NCBI GenBank assembly: GCA_964019425.1
Contig: OZ025781.1
Coordinates: 1,308,501 to 1,372,500 of the forward strand
Length of the DNA: 64,000 nt
Direction of reading: 5' to 3'
Source of the DNA: Flectonema sp. DT1601
Taxonomy: Eukaryota; Euglenozoa; Diplonemea; Diplonemida; Diplonemidae
How positions within the stretch are numbered: position 1 is the first letter of the stretch; every line of letters starts with the position of its first letter. Position numbers and translations under genes: made by a program. Below the pieces are notes generated by a model. The model was not told the DNA's origin and made no database searches. It worked only from the letters and a program-made list of their open reading frames with translations. Positions 44,986 through 56,790 of the stretch are shown here, piece by piece.

Positions 44986-47917
44986 TTTGTTGGTCTGATC
45001 CTGCTACCATGAATAAACAAAAAAAAAAAAAGGCTGCTTGTTAATTCTGTTTTGTTAATACCGCCCCCGTTCATATAGTTACGTCGAAATAAAAACATCC
45101 ATCCCATATTCGAGTAAAAAAGAGATTGTCCGAGAGGTTCAGTCAAATCTGTTGTTTGTTTTCTTTTTTTTAATTTTTTTTTTTCCCTTACCCCGCTCAT
45201 TTATCTTATTGTCAATCTTTTTTTTTCGTTATGTTATGTGGTACCATATTATGAAATTTTTTTACATTTGAAAAAAATAAAAATAAAAAAAAAAATAAAA
45301 TGAATAAATATCCCGCCTTCCTCTTCCCTTTGGCTCTCCTCGATTCTTCCGAGCGAGAAAAAAAAAAAAAATGTTAGAAACCACAAAATTGCTTATTTAA
45401 TTACATAGCGAGCATGTAAATTTTCATCAAAGTGAGTTTTATGGCCGCGTTGGACGTGACTAGGAACTCTTATAATGAATTTAAGAATAATAAAAAAAAA
45501 AAAACAACGAAAAAATTAAAATAAAAATACAAAGTAATCAGACGACTGTAGCAACGTCAACAAAGGGAAGACGTGAAAGCCTCACTCAAATCTCTTCCAG
45601 TCGACTTCTTTAACAATTATTTTTATCAACCAACTGTTGAAACTCTGAGCCCTACATTGCCTACAGGATTACTGTAAGCTCAGTTTCGTGTCGTCAGTCA
45701 AATACGTTGATTTTTTTAAAAAAAAAAAAGTAAAACGAGCAATGGAAAGAAGTTACTGAACTCGATTATTTAAAAAAAAAAAAAAAAATTTACTTTATTT
45801 TTCCGTCAAGCTTAATTATTTCTTTCATTCGTCAGTGATTATTCGCCGATTCTCTACCCGCATCCAAAATACTACATTCGCTGTTCCGAAGGCTTACTCT
45901 TGTGCCTTTCAGAATCTTGTGGGGGTAAAGAACTTTAAAAAAAAAAAAAAAAAGACGGGAAAAAATGTATTTATTGCGAAATCACTGTTTTCTCTCTTCC
46001 CTGTCCCCCCTTCCTCCACGTGTCAAGAAAGCTTCTGTTTTGGTATTCTTAGCTGTCGTTGTTATTGTGAAAGGAGATTACGATTTGAGTATCTGTGTTT
46101 TGTGTACAACTTGTACTTCGAGAAGAGAGTTACTCACGTTGTAGAATCGTGCTTTGCAGTAGGCTAGAGCAAGTAAAAATAATCAACAGAGCGTTCTTTT
46201 ATTTTCTCACAATCCAAAAAAAAAAAAAAAAACAAATTCCCCCTTGTATCGTAGTTCCCCTGACTAGAATTTTAAAAAAATCCGAGAAAGTCGTCGTCCC
46301 TCTCGTTGGGGGGGATGTTGACGGCAATTATTATTTTTTTCCACTTTTCATTTGATATTGTGAATGATAGCAAAAAAAAAAAAAAAAAAAAAAAAAAACT
46401 GCATATTTTCTGTTATTTTCCTTTTTACCGGTACGCAGCCTGCTTGTGCTACTTTGTTTGGTTTTATTTCTTAGTGTACAGACACCACTCGTTGTGTATT
46501 TAGGAGAGGAAGTGAAACATCCGACGGGCAGCACGAGAGGATCTACAAACCGCTTACATGATATTATTTATTATTATTTTTTAATGCATTGAAAAAAAAA
46601 AGAAAAAAGAAAGAAAAGAAACCAAAACAACAACTCTTGTAACAACCATTCTCCCTTAATTAGATGTTTTTTTATTTACTTTCTTTTTTCGATGCTATAT
46701 CTCACTCGTCTTGCTTTGAATAGTTACGTGTCTAGCAGGTCTATTAAATCAACTAGAAAACAGCGATGAGACGTACCGAGACGATTCCTCCACAGAATGA
46801 TTTTTTTTTATCTTTTTTTTTTTTTTTTTTTATGTACTGCAGAATGAGAATTATATTATTGATTTCTCAATCTTTATTTTAAAAAAAAAAAAAATAAAAA
46901 AAAAATCCCCCGATCCCTTTTCATTTTTTTTTTTCTCTATCATTCGCTCCTCTTCATCTTTCTCTTTCTTTTTGATATTATTTTACTATCCCCACTTTAG
47001 ATGTTTTTTGTTTTTTGTTTAAAAAAAAAACCCAAAAAAAATCACTCGTTTCCAGTGAAGGGGAGTGTGTGTCGTGGATTACTAAGTCTGAATTATACTG
47101 ATACTGTCACCCGCCTTACTTTTATGTGATAACCATTTGAAACAAAAAAAAAGAAGAAAGTCCTTGAAAAATAGTACGTACAAGTCATCCCTGTATCACA
47201 TGAATGTGGTTGGAGGGATGACTGATGAGCATCTGAAGTAGATAAATCGGATGAGGGTTACCAGTAGTATGTTATTACTTTCTGTTGTTCTGTATTTTTC
47301 TGTTGGTAAACACCAATCGTTCACGGCAGAATTCTCGTATAATTTTTTTTTTTTTTTTTTTTGGATTTCCTCCTTTTAGCTTAAATAACGCCCTTGTATA
47401 ATATTAAGGGTGCGGATGTATTTTTTTATTTTTTGTGATATTGTGCTAAAAAAAAAAAAAGAAAATAAATTTGTTGTTTTGAAGGTTCTGTTTCGTTTCG
47501 AGGAGCAGAAAACAGAAAAAACAAAATAATCAAATTGTTGTTATTTAATTTTTATTTTATTTTATATTTTTTTTGACATTATAGCATCCACTTTTTTTTC
47601 TTTTTTTTGTTATTTATTATCGCTTGTTAGAATTTCTCCTCTTCCCCTCCCCTACTCCCCTACCAAGAAAAAAAAAAAAAAAAAAACAACAACAAATTCT
47701 CTTCCCGTTGATTCCCACTATTGTCAAAGTCCGCACAGCCGGTAACCCGTATCGTATTTTTCCTTCACTTTGTAATTAGTAGTAATTTCTTTTTTTTTTT
47801 AAATTATTCACCTCAGGGATTTAAACAACAAAAAATGATGTACTCCAAATCACATTGTTACGTACAACTAATTCACACTAATTCTTAATATTCAGAACTA
47901 TCCCTTAACACATAAAG
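44986..47917 (+). other. Large intergenic region, no gene found
   Basis: About 2.9 kb, the longest gap in the gene block. It is full of A and T homopolymers, and the short Lys- or Phe-rich frames inside are composition artefacts. The only structured item I see is the hairpin at 47184-47222. A non-coding RNA or long UTRs may be present. TATTCAG at 47895 is acceptor-like for RBMX2. Confidence 0.5.
47184..47222 (+). other. 39-base two-step hairpin
   Basis: GTCATCCCT pairs perfectly with AGGGATGAC, and inside it CACAT pairs with ATGTG around GA. The two stems are separated by a 4/5-base internal loop. It lies in an otherwise structureless AT-rich gap, so it may belong to a non-coding RNA or mRNA end; no family is recognised. 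Confidence 0.65.
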
Positions 47918-48619
47918 ATGAATAATGTAAAAGCTATTCAAGACATGAATGAAAAGGAACTATCGATGGGAATTGATGGTCGTTCTCGAAACAGTTGGCA
48001 CAGTCAACACAGCGACAGCGCATGTGTATTTGTCGGAGGATTAGAGTTTAATATGTCAGAAGGAGATTTGTTGGTAGTCATGTCGCAATTTGGAGAAATT
48101 GTTGATGTCAGACTCGTTCGAGACAGAGAAACTGGGAAAAGTAAAGGATTCGCATACGTAACATACGAGGATCAGAGATCAACCATCCTGGCAGTTGATA
48201 ACATGAATGGAGTTAAACTACTCGGAAGGATACTTAGAGTTGACCATGCGGAGTATAAACCGATTCTTAAAAATTCTGATAGCGAATCCAGTGATGAAGA
48301 TTTCACTTCATTTAAAAAACGAGAACAACGAGAACGAAGAGACAGGCTCCTCCTCGCAGAAAAAGAATATCGCAAAGACAAACGAACAGAGAAGAAACAT
48401 AAAAAAGAACTTCTCTACGAAGCGAGGAAAGCCAGACTAACAACACTGACGGACAAGAAATCAATAAAAGATGAAACCAGCAGCATTAAGACCGAGGGTG
48501 ACATTAAACATGAACTTTTAGAAGTAAAAACAGAACCAGGTCTTGACAGAGATCGCAGACACCAAACCAGACGAGACAGACCTCGAGAAGGCAGGTCTCG
48601 AAGAAGAGATTCTTCCTAA
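47918..48619 (+). CDS. RBMX2: RBMX2 / Ist3 (Snu17) splicing factor
   Basis: RNA-binding protein of the RES complex, which joins the activated spliceosome. 233 codons, single exon. N-terminal NEKELSMGIDGRSRNSWHSQ matches the family's lead-in (NEREI...G...SWHxQ). One RRM at about 36-112: RNP2 is VFVGGL and RNP1 is KGFAYVTY. EDQRSTILAVDNMNG and RILRVDHAEYKP are near-diagnostic of this family. The C-terminal half is charged, rich in Lys/Arg/Glu, and ends in an RS-like tail (REGRSRRRDSS). Its presence agrees with the many introns here. Confidence 0.93.
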   Translation: MNNVKAIQDMNEKELSMGIDGRSRNSWHSQHSDSACVFVGGLEFNMSEGDLLVVMSQFGEIVDVRLVRDRETGKSKGFAYVTYEDQRSTILAVDNMNGVKLLGRILRVDHAEYKPILKNSDSESSDEDFTSFKKREQRERRDRLLLAEKEYRKDKRTEKKHKKELLYEARKARLTTLTDKKSIKDETSSIKTEGDIKHELLEVKTEPGLDRDRRHQTRRDRPREGRSRRRDSS

Positions 48620-48811
48620 TTATCACAGATAGCTGTTTGTGGTTCTTCAATGCACATGTTGCCAATTCTGAACATTTAAACTTGTTCTCCTTATTTAAGA
48701 TGATTATTTTTTTTCTAAGAAAAAATAATAAACGACTACCCCCCCCTTCAATATTTTCTAGTATTTCACACCTCCACTACCACTAACAGCATTCATCACA
48801 ACATATTTAAA

Positions 48812-49151
48812 ATGGGAAAAGAATTCACCGCCGCCGAAGTAGCTAAGCACAAGTCTGTTAAGGACTGTTGGGTTATAATTAATGGGCTTGTATTGGATCT
48901 TACTGAGTTCATTCAGGAACATCCTGGTGGTAAAGAAGCCATTATGATCTTTGCTGGAACTGATGCTTCTGAAGACTTCAATCTTATGCACAGCAACGAC
49001 TACATCGAAAAGGTATTGATTTTATTTTTTATTTTTTATAACTCTTTTTCTCAGTTTTAATAAAACTATTTAAATAACGACAACAACACACATCCAACAG
49101 TACGTAAAGGATTCGATCAAGGGAACACTTAAGGGTGCCTCAAAGTTGTAA
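48812..49151 (+). CDS. Cytochrome b5, small soluble form
   Basis: Haem electron carrier. Exons 48812-49012 and 49101-49151 join in phase 0 as NDYIEK|YVKDSIKG; 83 residues. The 88 bp intron runs GTATTG...CAACAG. FIQEHPGGKEAI holds the first haem ligand His37, and His60 (NLMHSND) is the second, 23 apart as in the family. VKDCWVIINGLVLDLTEF is the usual strand pattern. There is no transmembrane tail, so unlike microsomal b5 it should be soluble. The partner enzyme is unknown. Confidence 0.92.
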
Positions 49152-49954
49152 GTCGTCATTGGAATATTGTTAGAAATGAGGGTCTCAACTGCTCAGGCCG
49201 ACCATTTGTTTTCTCTGCCATTGCTCGCAGGTTTTTCCGTATTGCAGCTCCTGCGGACCTGTAGAGCAGTAAAAAAAAAACACAACAATTTCTTGTTCTG
49301 CTCCCTCTCTGGCTGAATGTGTCCTCTGTCTATAGTGTTCTTGTTTGTTGGAACACTAAGGCAAGGTACTCTGGGTCATCCATCTGCTCTAGAGATGGGC
49401 TGGTGGAGTACTTTACAACCTAGTTAGTGCAATCGTGAAATAGCCATCGTTTAGCTTTTTTTAATTTTCCCCTGTTCCTTTTTTTTTCTTTCTCTGTTGT
49501 TTATTTTTATTTTTTCCTGTTCCCTATTTTCAAATCCCTCTTTCTGTAGTTTTTTTTTTTTTTTTTTTTTGAGAAATGAAGAGAGCAAAAAAAAAAAAAA
49601 AGAAAAACTGTAAAGAGCGTTTTGAGAGGGGAAGAGGGGAAAAAAAATAAAATAAAAGGAGATGAGACGGTGGGGTGAAAGGATTCATTTTGCGCTCACC
49701 TGCACAAAATGCAATTTATTTTCCCCCCTCGAAAATTCATTTGTTCTACTGTTCAGTAATATTCCACACCTGAGGAGTGTTACAGTTTCTTTGAGGAAGA
49801 GTCAACAATATAATATCACACTAATAATCCGCATCAATTACCTTCAGAAAACATCAATGCATTCGATTTGATTAAATGAGAAGAGTAGTTTTAGTTCAGT
49901 AAATCGAAGGATGTTAATTCGTTCTTTTTTTACAGTTTTTCGAAAATCATCAAA
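49152..49954 (+). other. Intergenic spacer
   Basis: About 800 bases with T and A runs near 49550-49650. No gene or RNA motif is recognised. A pyrimidine-rich TTTTTTTACAG at 49935 precedes the next ATG by 19 bases. Confidence 0.5.
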
Positions 49955-51788
49955 ATGTACAACTCAGGATTAGCATTTTTATTAGTATGCACACTTACGG
50001 TGTCTGCATTGGAGTCAGCTACTTGTGGTAATAGTTGTGTAGTTAACACTGACTGTGGGTCATCAGTCTCTGATGTATGTGGCTCATGTATGAACAGAGT
50101 TTGTGGTTCTGGATGTGGATTCTCATGCGCCAATGATGACTCATGTAGAGATGTTAACTGTCCATCATGCAATCCTACTACTAAAAAGTGTGGACCTTCC
50201 CCAACACCAACACCATCTCCATCAGTTCAGTGTGGAGGTTCTTGTGAAGTAGACTCTCACTGTAGTGGTGAATGTACTCTTTGTTTTAAATTTAATAACT
50301 CAACTGTTGGTACTTGTGGTCAGGGCTGCAAAGCTCACTGCACACTTGACTCTCACTGTTTGGACTCAAACTGTAATTCCTGCAACACGACTACTAAAAC
50401 CTGCGCTCAGAAATTCCCTCCAACTTCTAAATGTGGAGCTACTTGTGAAGTAAACTCTCAGTGTGGAGGAGATTGTAAGATTTGCTTTAAATCTTCAAAC
50501 ACTAGTTCAGGTATTTGTGGTGAGGGTTGTGGAGCTACTTGTGCTGCTGACTCTGAATGTGTTGACCCAAACTGCGGTGTTTGCAACAAAACATCCAACA
50601 GATGTGGACCAAAACCACCAACTCCACCAACCCCACCTGGCGGATGTTCCGCCACCTGCACTACTGATTCCGGCTGTTCCGGAGAATGTAATCTTTGCTT
50701 TAAGAAAATTGGAAGCACCTCTGGTTTGTAATTTGTGTATTTTATTTTATATAATTTAGTATTCTATCAAATCTATTAATATCAAACCAGGATCATGTGG
50801 TGTTGGCTGTAATGGTAACTGTACTGTAGACGCCCACTGTGCTGATTCTAACTGCCCATCGTGTAACGCTACGACTCGTAAATGTGGCGCAAAGCCGAAG
50901 GGATTTGAAGCCGCTGCTAAGTGTGCTAACAATTGTGTTGTTGATACTGACTGTCAGATCTCAGGAGTAAAGCTTTGTGGATTATGTATGCAGAGAAAGT
51001 GTGCCTCTGGTTGTGGTATGTCCTGTGATGTGAGCAGTCACTGTGGTGATACCAACTGTCCATTCTGTGACCAAACTACTAAATTATGTGGACCTCCTCC
51101 TGCTCCAACACCTGTCCCAACTCACACTGGAGGATGTGGAGCGCAGTGTGTTGTAGACACTCAATGTGTTGGTGAATGTGATTTGTGTTTCAAGACCGCT
51201 AACCAAACAACTGGAAAGTGTGGAGTTGGATGTAACACAAAGTGTACTACTGACGCTCACTGTGCTGACGACAACTGTCCAGTCTGCGACATGGAAACGA
51301 AGAGATGCAGCAGGAATCCAGCTCCAACACCTACCCCTACTCACACTGGAGGATGTGGAGCGCAGTGTGTTGTCGACACTCAATGTGTTGGTGAATGTGA
51401 TTTGTGTTTCAAGACCGCTAACCAAACAACTGGAAAGTGTGGAGTTGGATGTAACGCAAAGTGCACTACTAACGCTCACTGTGCTGATAGCAACTGTCCA
51501 ATCTGTAACGTGACTTCAAGAACTTGTGGTAGAAACCCTCCACACATTCCAACACCAGCGCCTAGCCATATTGGAGGATGTGGATCGACGTGTGTTGTTG
51601 ACACCAACTGTGGTGGTGAATGTGATTTGTGTTTCAAGTCAGTTAATCAAACCAACGGAAAGTGTGGTGTTGGTTGCAACTCTCCATGCACTTCAGACAT
51701 CCATTGTGCGGACACAAACTGTCCTGTCTGCGATCAGACGAAGAAGACCTGCACCAGAAAACCAATTACACCTACTCCGTCACAGTAA
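49955..51788 (+). CDS. Secreted cysteine-rich tandem-repeat protein
   Basis: Exons 49955-50723 and 50791-51788 join in phase 1 as GSTSG|SCGVGC; 588 residues. The 67 bp intron runs GTTTGT...AACCAG. A signal peptide (about 1-22) is followed by about seven Cys-rich modules, each with C-x3-C-x2-D-x2-C...C-x2-C then CGxGCxxxC...C-x2-C, parted by Pro/Thr linkers (PTPTPTHT). Two modules repeat almost exactly with a 219 bp period (from 51120 and 51339), so the array is still growing. N-glycosylation sites (NQT, NNS) are frequent. It is probably a surface, wall or extracellular protein held by disulfides; no named domain is recognised. Confidence 0.85.
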
Positions 51789-52470
51789 ACGGAAATTAAA
51801 TAAATTACTTCTTATTGTCATCAGTTCTTCTGATCGAATGGAATCGCTCGTGTTGTTTTGAAATGGCAAGCAACGTTTTATTTTTTATTTGTTTAACCCC
51901 CCCTTCGATGTGACATTCCCTCCCTTTATCTGTTGTTGTAATGCCATTACCAGGCATCCGACAGTTATGTGACTTGTTTTTCTCATTGAGGTGGCCGAGA
52001 ATGCCGTTTTGCAGCGACTGTCGGTGTTTTCCCATCTCTTCTCGTGTATGTGTCCAACGAACCGATTGTAGTTCTTCTTTTTGTTGTTCTTTATTTCCGA
52101 AGTCGATGAAGATGCTTCTGCGAAAAGGAAAAACAGGAAAAAAAAAAAAAAAAAAACATCATTTCTGTTCTCGTTTTTTTGTGTGTTTTTTTTTTTTTTT
52201 TTTTCCCTTCTCTTTTTCATTCCCTTTTTCACACTTCCCCAGATTATTCTTGTAGTCTCCGTTACTTATAGTTGCGAGGCGCAGCGTTCACTTAGTTCCA
52301 CAACTCAGGTCTTGGGGCATTCCCATTTGTTTTTTATTTTATTTTTACTATTTTCTCTACTCATCAGGTAACAAATGATAATTACCATAAATCTGTTTCA
52401 GTTTACTTATTTATATTTGTTTACTTTAGGTACTTTTTAAAGAACTAAAAAAAAAAAAAAAAAAAAAAAA
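51789..52470 (+). other. Intergenic region with A/T runs
   Basis: About 680 bases. Contains A and T runs near 52138-52205 and an acceptor-like TACTTTAG at 52429. It ends in the poly(A) leader of the ABCD gene. Confidence 0.5.
52447..52470 (+). promoter_or_regulatory. Poly(A) leader directly before the ABCD start
   Basis: 24 A in a row abut the ATG, downstream of TACTTTAG (52429). With the TPPP leader it suggests some mature messages begin with an almost pure A leader. Confidence 0.6.
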
Positions 52471-55400
52471 ATGGCTTTGCAATCTCTCTCAAGGAACAAG
52501 TTCCTTATAATGGGAATAGTTGGACTTTTAATAATTTTATTATCAAGAAGGGGAAAAGGTGGTAAGAAATCAATTAAAAAAGGAGATTCACAACAGAGAA
52601 AAAGATCATCTGGAGACAAAGGAGCAGTCAGCGCCATTTGGAAGATGCTGTGTCCAAAACTAACTAGTTTTGAGATGGAAGGGGGAGGTTGGCAGTTATT
52701 TGGTATCCTCATTCTCTCTCTCTTACGAATTGGTATTATGAACAAGACCAGTAGGATAGTACAAGCCTTAGATAAGAATGCTATGACTAGAAACCAAACG
52801 GAGTTCTGGCACTTTTGGAAACAACAATTGTACATGGGAATAGTAGCCTGCCTTCACAGACAGACTTACAAATATGTTGAAAACAGCTTGGCAGTTGCTT
52901 GGAGAGAAAAAATAACACACAAAATTCATAGGAGCTATTTCCGTAACAAGAACTACTACACTCTAGCTCAGAAGGGTGCTCATGGAGGAAGTGGTGTTGG
53001 TGCTATTGCTGACCCTGATGAGAGAATTTGTGAAGATGCGAAGGATGTCGCAACCCAGCTAGCTCACGTCTTCTGTGAAGGTATCTACGCATCGACTGCC
53101 GGAACTTTTTTTGCCTTTAAACTAGGACAGTTCTACGGAATGCAATATGCCCTAGCTCCTTACATCTACTTATGGACTATGGTTGTTGTTACGAAAACTG
53201 TTGCTCCTATGCGTGTTGGAAAGTGGATATCAGAGACCAAGGGACTCTTCGCTTCATACACACAAGCACACACAGCATTAACAACTAATCAAGAAGCAAT
53301 CGCTGCACTTGGAGGGGCTGAGTTCGAAGAACAAACACTACTCACAAGGTTTAAAGCAGCTATTAGAAAAGCAAAACAATTTCACAAGGCTGTTGTGTGG
53401 CCAACTTTCACTGAACAGTTGGCATTTTCCTGGTTATTGAGATCTTTCATGGCCTCGTTTATTATCGCTCCTCACGTATTGTTACAAAAGAACAAACTTG
53501 ATTTGACAAACCTGAAAGCCATCGCAAAGCTGAAAGGTGACATCGGCTATCAATTCGTTCTATTTGTACAGTCGATGATTGCTGCTGGAACAACAGCAAA
53601 GATTCTAAAACAATTAGATAGAATTTCAGGTTCTGCGATTCGCGTTAAACAGCTGGTGTCTTTCATCGATGCGACACCTTCTGAAGAACAGCATGACGAC
53701 GTTCTTCACGGAGATCGAATTGAGTTTTCAAATGTTGATATCTATACACCGTCACCAACAGATGATGAAGGAACTCTTCTTGTCAAGGATTTGTCTTTCA
53801 CTTTGAAAAAGGGATCGTCTTTGTTATTAACTGGACACAATGGAGCTGGAAAGTCTTCGATTTTTAGATGTCTTGGTGGACTTTGGAAATCAAAATCCGG
53901 ATCAATTATGAAGCCAGGAAGTGGTGATGGTCTTCATGAACGAGGTGGAGTATATTACCTTCCTCAGAAACCTTATAATGTTAATGGGACATTGATTGAA
54001 CAATTGTGTTATCCTGAAGAGGTTGAAATTATATCATCAGAAAGAGAGGAAATGTTCACAAGAATCCTCCGTGAAGTTGACCTCGAATATTTAATTAACC
54101 GATTTGGTACTAACAATGTAGTGAACTGGGATACAGTTCTCTCATTAGGAGAGATGCAGAGATTAGCAATAGCCAGATTGCTTTATCACGAACCGGCATT
54201 CGCTATTTTAGATGAATGCACATCTGCTGTCAGCGGTGAAATGGAAAGAAGACTTTACGAGAAGGTATTGAGAGATTCAAAAACAGCTTACATCACGATA
54301 AGTCACAGACCAGCACTTAAAGCTTATCATAATCAAATGCTTACTATCGGTCTTGGAGAGGGGAAGTACCTCCTTCAGAATATCTCAAAATCTGATCACA
54401 AGAATGAGGTTTCAAGAACTCATGTCACCCACAAACCAGATTCTAATAAAAAAGATGCGGTTGCTATTTCTACACCAAAAGTGAAGAAGGTTCCATCCAA
54501 CCAAACAAACAGTGTAGTTCAGAATGAAAGTAAAAACAGAGCTTCCTTCACTGCTTTCGTCAAACTGATCTGCACCGGCATCCCAAATGGAAAGAAGGGA
54601 CGACTGCTAGCCATATCCTTAGCTGTCATGGCTCAGATTGGATGTAAAGTTCAAAGTACTAAACTAATGAGTGACATGATGTCTTCAGTATTTAAACAAG
54701 ACAAAGAGTCACTTATAAAACTAATTGCTCAATCGGTCGCGATGTCCTTCGCTGGAGGAATGGCGGAACAAGTTGTAGCTTACCTTCAACATGACACTGC
54801 GGAGACTATGATTGAAGGACTGACGAAGAATTACCTTCACAGGTATCTCAGAAATAATAATTTTTATAAACTCGTTCAGTTGGATGGTTCCATCGCTGAT
54901 CCTCAACAGAGACTCACTACTGACATGAGAGAATTCACAAATGCTACAGCTGCAATGATTCCAAACGTAGTGACACCTCTATTAGAAATATCCTGGTACG
55001 GTTATCTCATTGCCAACATGATTGACGCTCGTTCAGTAGGAAAGGTAGGACTCTATATGTTATTCGCAACAGCTGCAATCAGAGGAAGTATGCCAGCTTT
55101 TAGGAGTATCATCGCGAGAGAGTCAGAACTTGAAAGTTTACTCAAAGCATCTCACTCCAGAGTCAAACACCACAGTGAGAGTATAGCATTTTACGGTGGT
55201 GGATCCAGAGAGGAAGCTTTAGTTAATAAGAAGTTTAAAACTCTAATGGTTCATTCTCAGAAGAGATTAAATCAAAGTTGGAAATTTGACATCGTTAACG
55301 GAGCGGTAATCAGAGAAGCACCGTTCTGTGTTCAATGGTTACTTCGTAATGAATACAGCAGACGAGTATCTGATGACGCTGTGGTCAGTGATGGTGGTGT

Positions 55401-56335
55401 TGATCTTGGTCGTGCTCAGGCTTTTATATTCGACTCAACGGAAAAGATCTTTTCAAGTATGGGAGAGCTTTTAAAGTTTGCAGAAAATCTCGAATGTATC
55501 TACGGACTTGTTCATCGTCTCACTGAGTTCGATGAAGCACTCAAACAGGTAGAACTGACTTACGGAAGTACTGATGAAATGAAAGCAATTAGTTCAACTG
55601 GAAATATTTCATTAAAGAATATCGACGTTGTGACTCCAACAGGAGCTAACTTAGTCAAGTCGCTTAGTATTGATATTGTTAAGAACTGTTCTTTAATGGT
55701 AACGGGTCGTAATGCTATCGGTAAGACATCATTCTTTAGAGTTCTCAGTGGACTGTGGCCTTGTTCTGTTGGGACTGTGTCTCTTCCAGAGAAGAAGAGA
55801 GATGTGTTTCTTGTTCCACAGCAGGTTTTTATGGTTCTGGGATCCTTGGCAGATCAGATCACATACCCAGACAAGCTACCAACACCACTATCTGAAGAAA
55901 ATAAAACACACTTGTTGTCTCTCTTGACTCTGGTTGGTGTTCCATATCTGATAGACCGTCATTCTTGGGAAGATGCAACCAAACAATGGGTCTACATATT
56001 ATCTCTTGGAGAGCAGCAACGTATAGGAATGGCTAGATTATTCTATCACAAGGTGTGTTGTTATTTTAATTATTACATCTTTTAACCGACTTATCCAGGT
56101 CTAAACTAATAAAAAAAAAAACAAACAGCCAAAATTTGGAATCCTAGATGAATGTACCAGCGCTGTCAGTATTGATGTAGAAAATAAATTATACTCTGAG
56201 GCGAAGAGGTGTGGGATAACAACTGTAACGATCAGTCAGAGATTAGCTTTAACTCAATATCATGATCAGGAGTTAAATTTAAGTGAGGATCATGAAAACG
56301 GATGGCAGGTAACTGATCTACCATCTAGTCAATAA
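52471..56335 (+). CDS. Full-length peroxisomal ABC transporter (ABCD family)
   Basis: Imports long-chain acyl-CoA or related substrates into peroxisomes. Exons 52471-56052 and 56129-56335 join in phase 0 as RLFYHK|PKFGILDE; 1262 residues. The 76 bp intron is GTGTGT...AAACAG. The two halves each carry a transmembrane domain (WREKITHKIHR and ADPDERICEDAKD; ADPQQRLTTDMREF) and an ATPase domain. NBD1: GHNGAGKS near 455, LSLGEMQR near 557, AILDECTSA near 579. NBD2: GRNAIGKTS near 1079, LSLGEQQR near 1177, GILDECTSAV in exon 2. The EAA-like loop is NQEAIAALGGAEFEE. A fused two-half ABCD is like plant PXA1/CTS; animal and yeast proteins are half-size. Missing the intron would lose Walker B of NBD2. 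Confidence 0.95.
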
Positions 56336-56790
56336 GATTGGCTGTTGTACAGTTATTGATAGCGTCCTGCAGTTTTCATTTTTCAAAAAAAACAAAAAAC
56401 AAAAAACAACGGAATCCACTAAGGGTGCTGCAAAAAAAAAAAAAAAAAAAAACCGACTTCTTTCCTTTCATGACTTTACTACACTTGTAGGTCTTTTTTT
56501 TTTTTTTTTTACTCTTTTTTCTTTTTGACGAAGGACGTTCAGTCCATCATCATCATCTCTTTTTATCGCTTCGATAAGACTGACTCGTATACGTGGCGGT
56601 GACCTCAGACTACACCCTCGTAGGTCATCAGCAAAGCAACGTTGAGTTGAGTTCCCTTTTTTAATATATTTTCAATAAGATATTTACGTCTATCACAGGA
56701 ACCATAACAAAAGTCATTCTTAAAATCTAAAGAAACAGCTGAGTAGATGATCATCAAAAAGTAAAATATTTCAATCCAACAGGTACTTCA
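56336..56790 (+). other. Intergenic spacer
   Basis: About 450 bases with A19 and T22 runs. CCAACAG at 56782 lies 8 bases before the next ATG. Confidence 0.5.

Noticed and set aside
45835-46534. Several 65-110 codon frames in the large gap
   Set aside because: All run through A or T homopolymers (Lys or Phe runs) with no domain.
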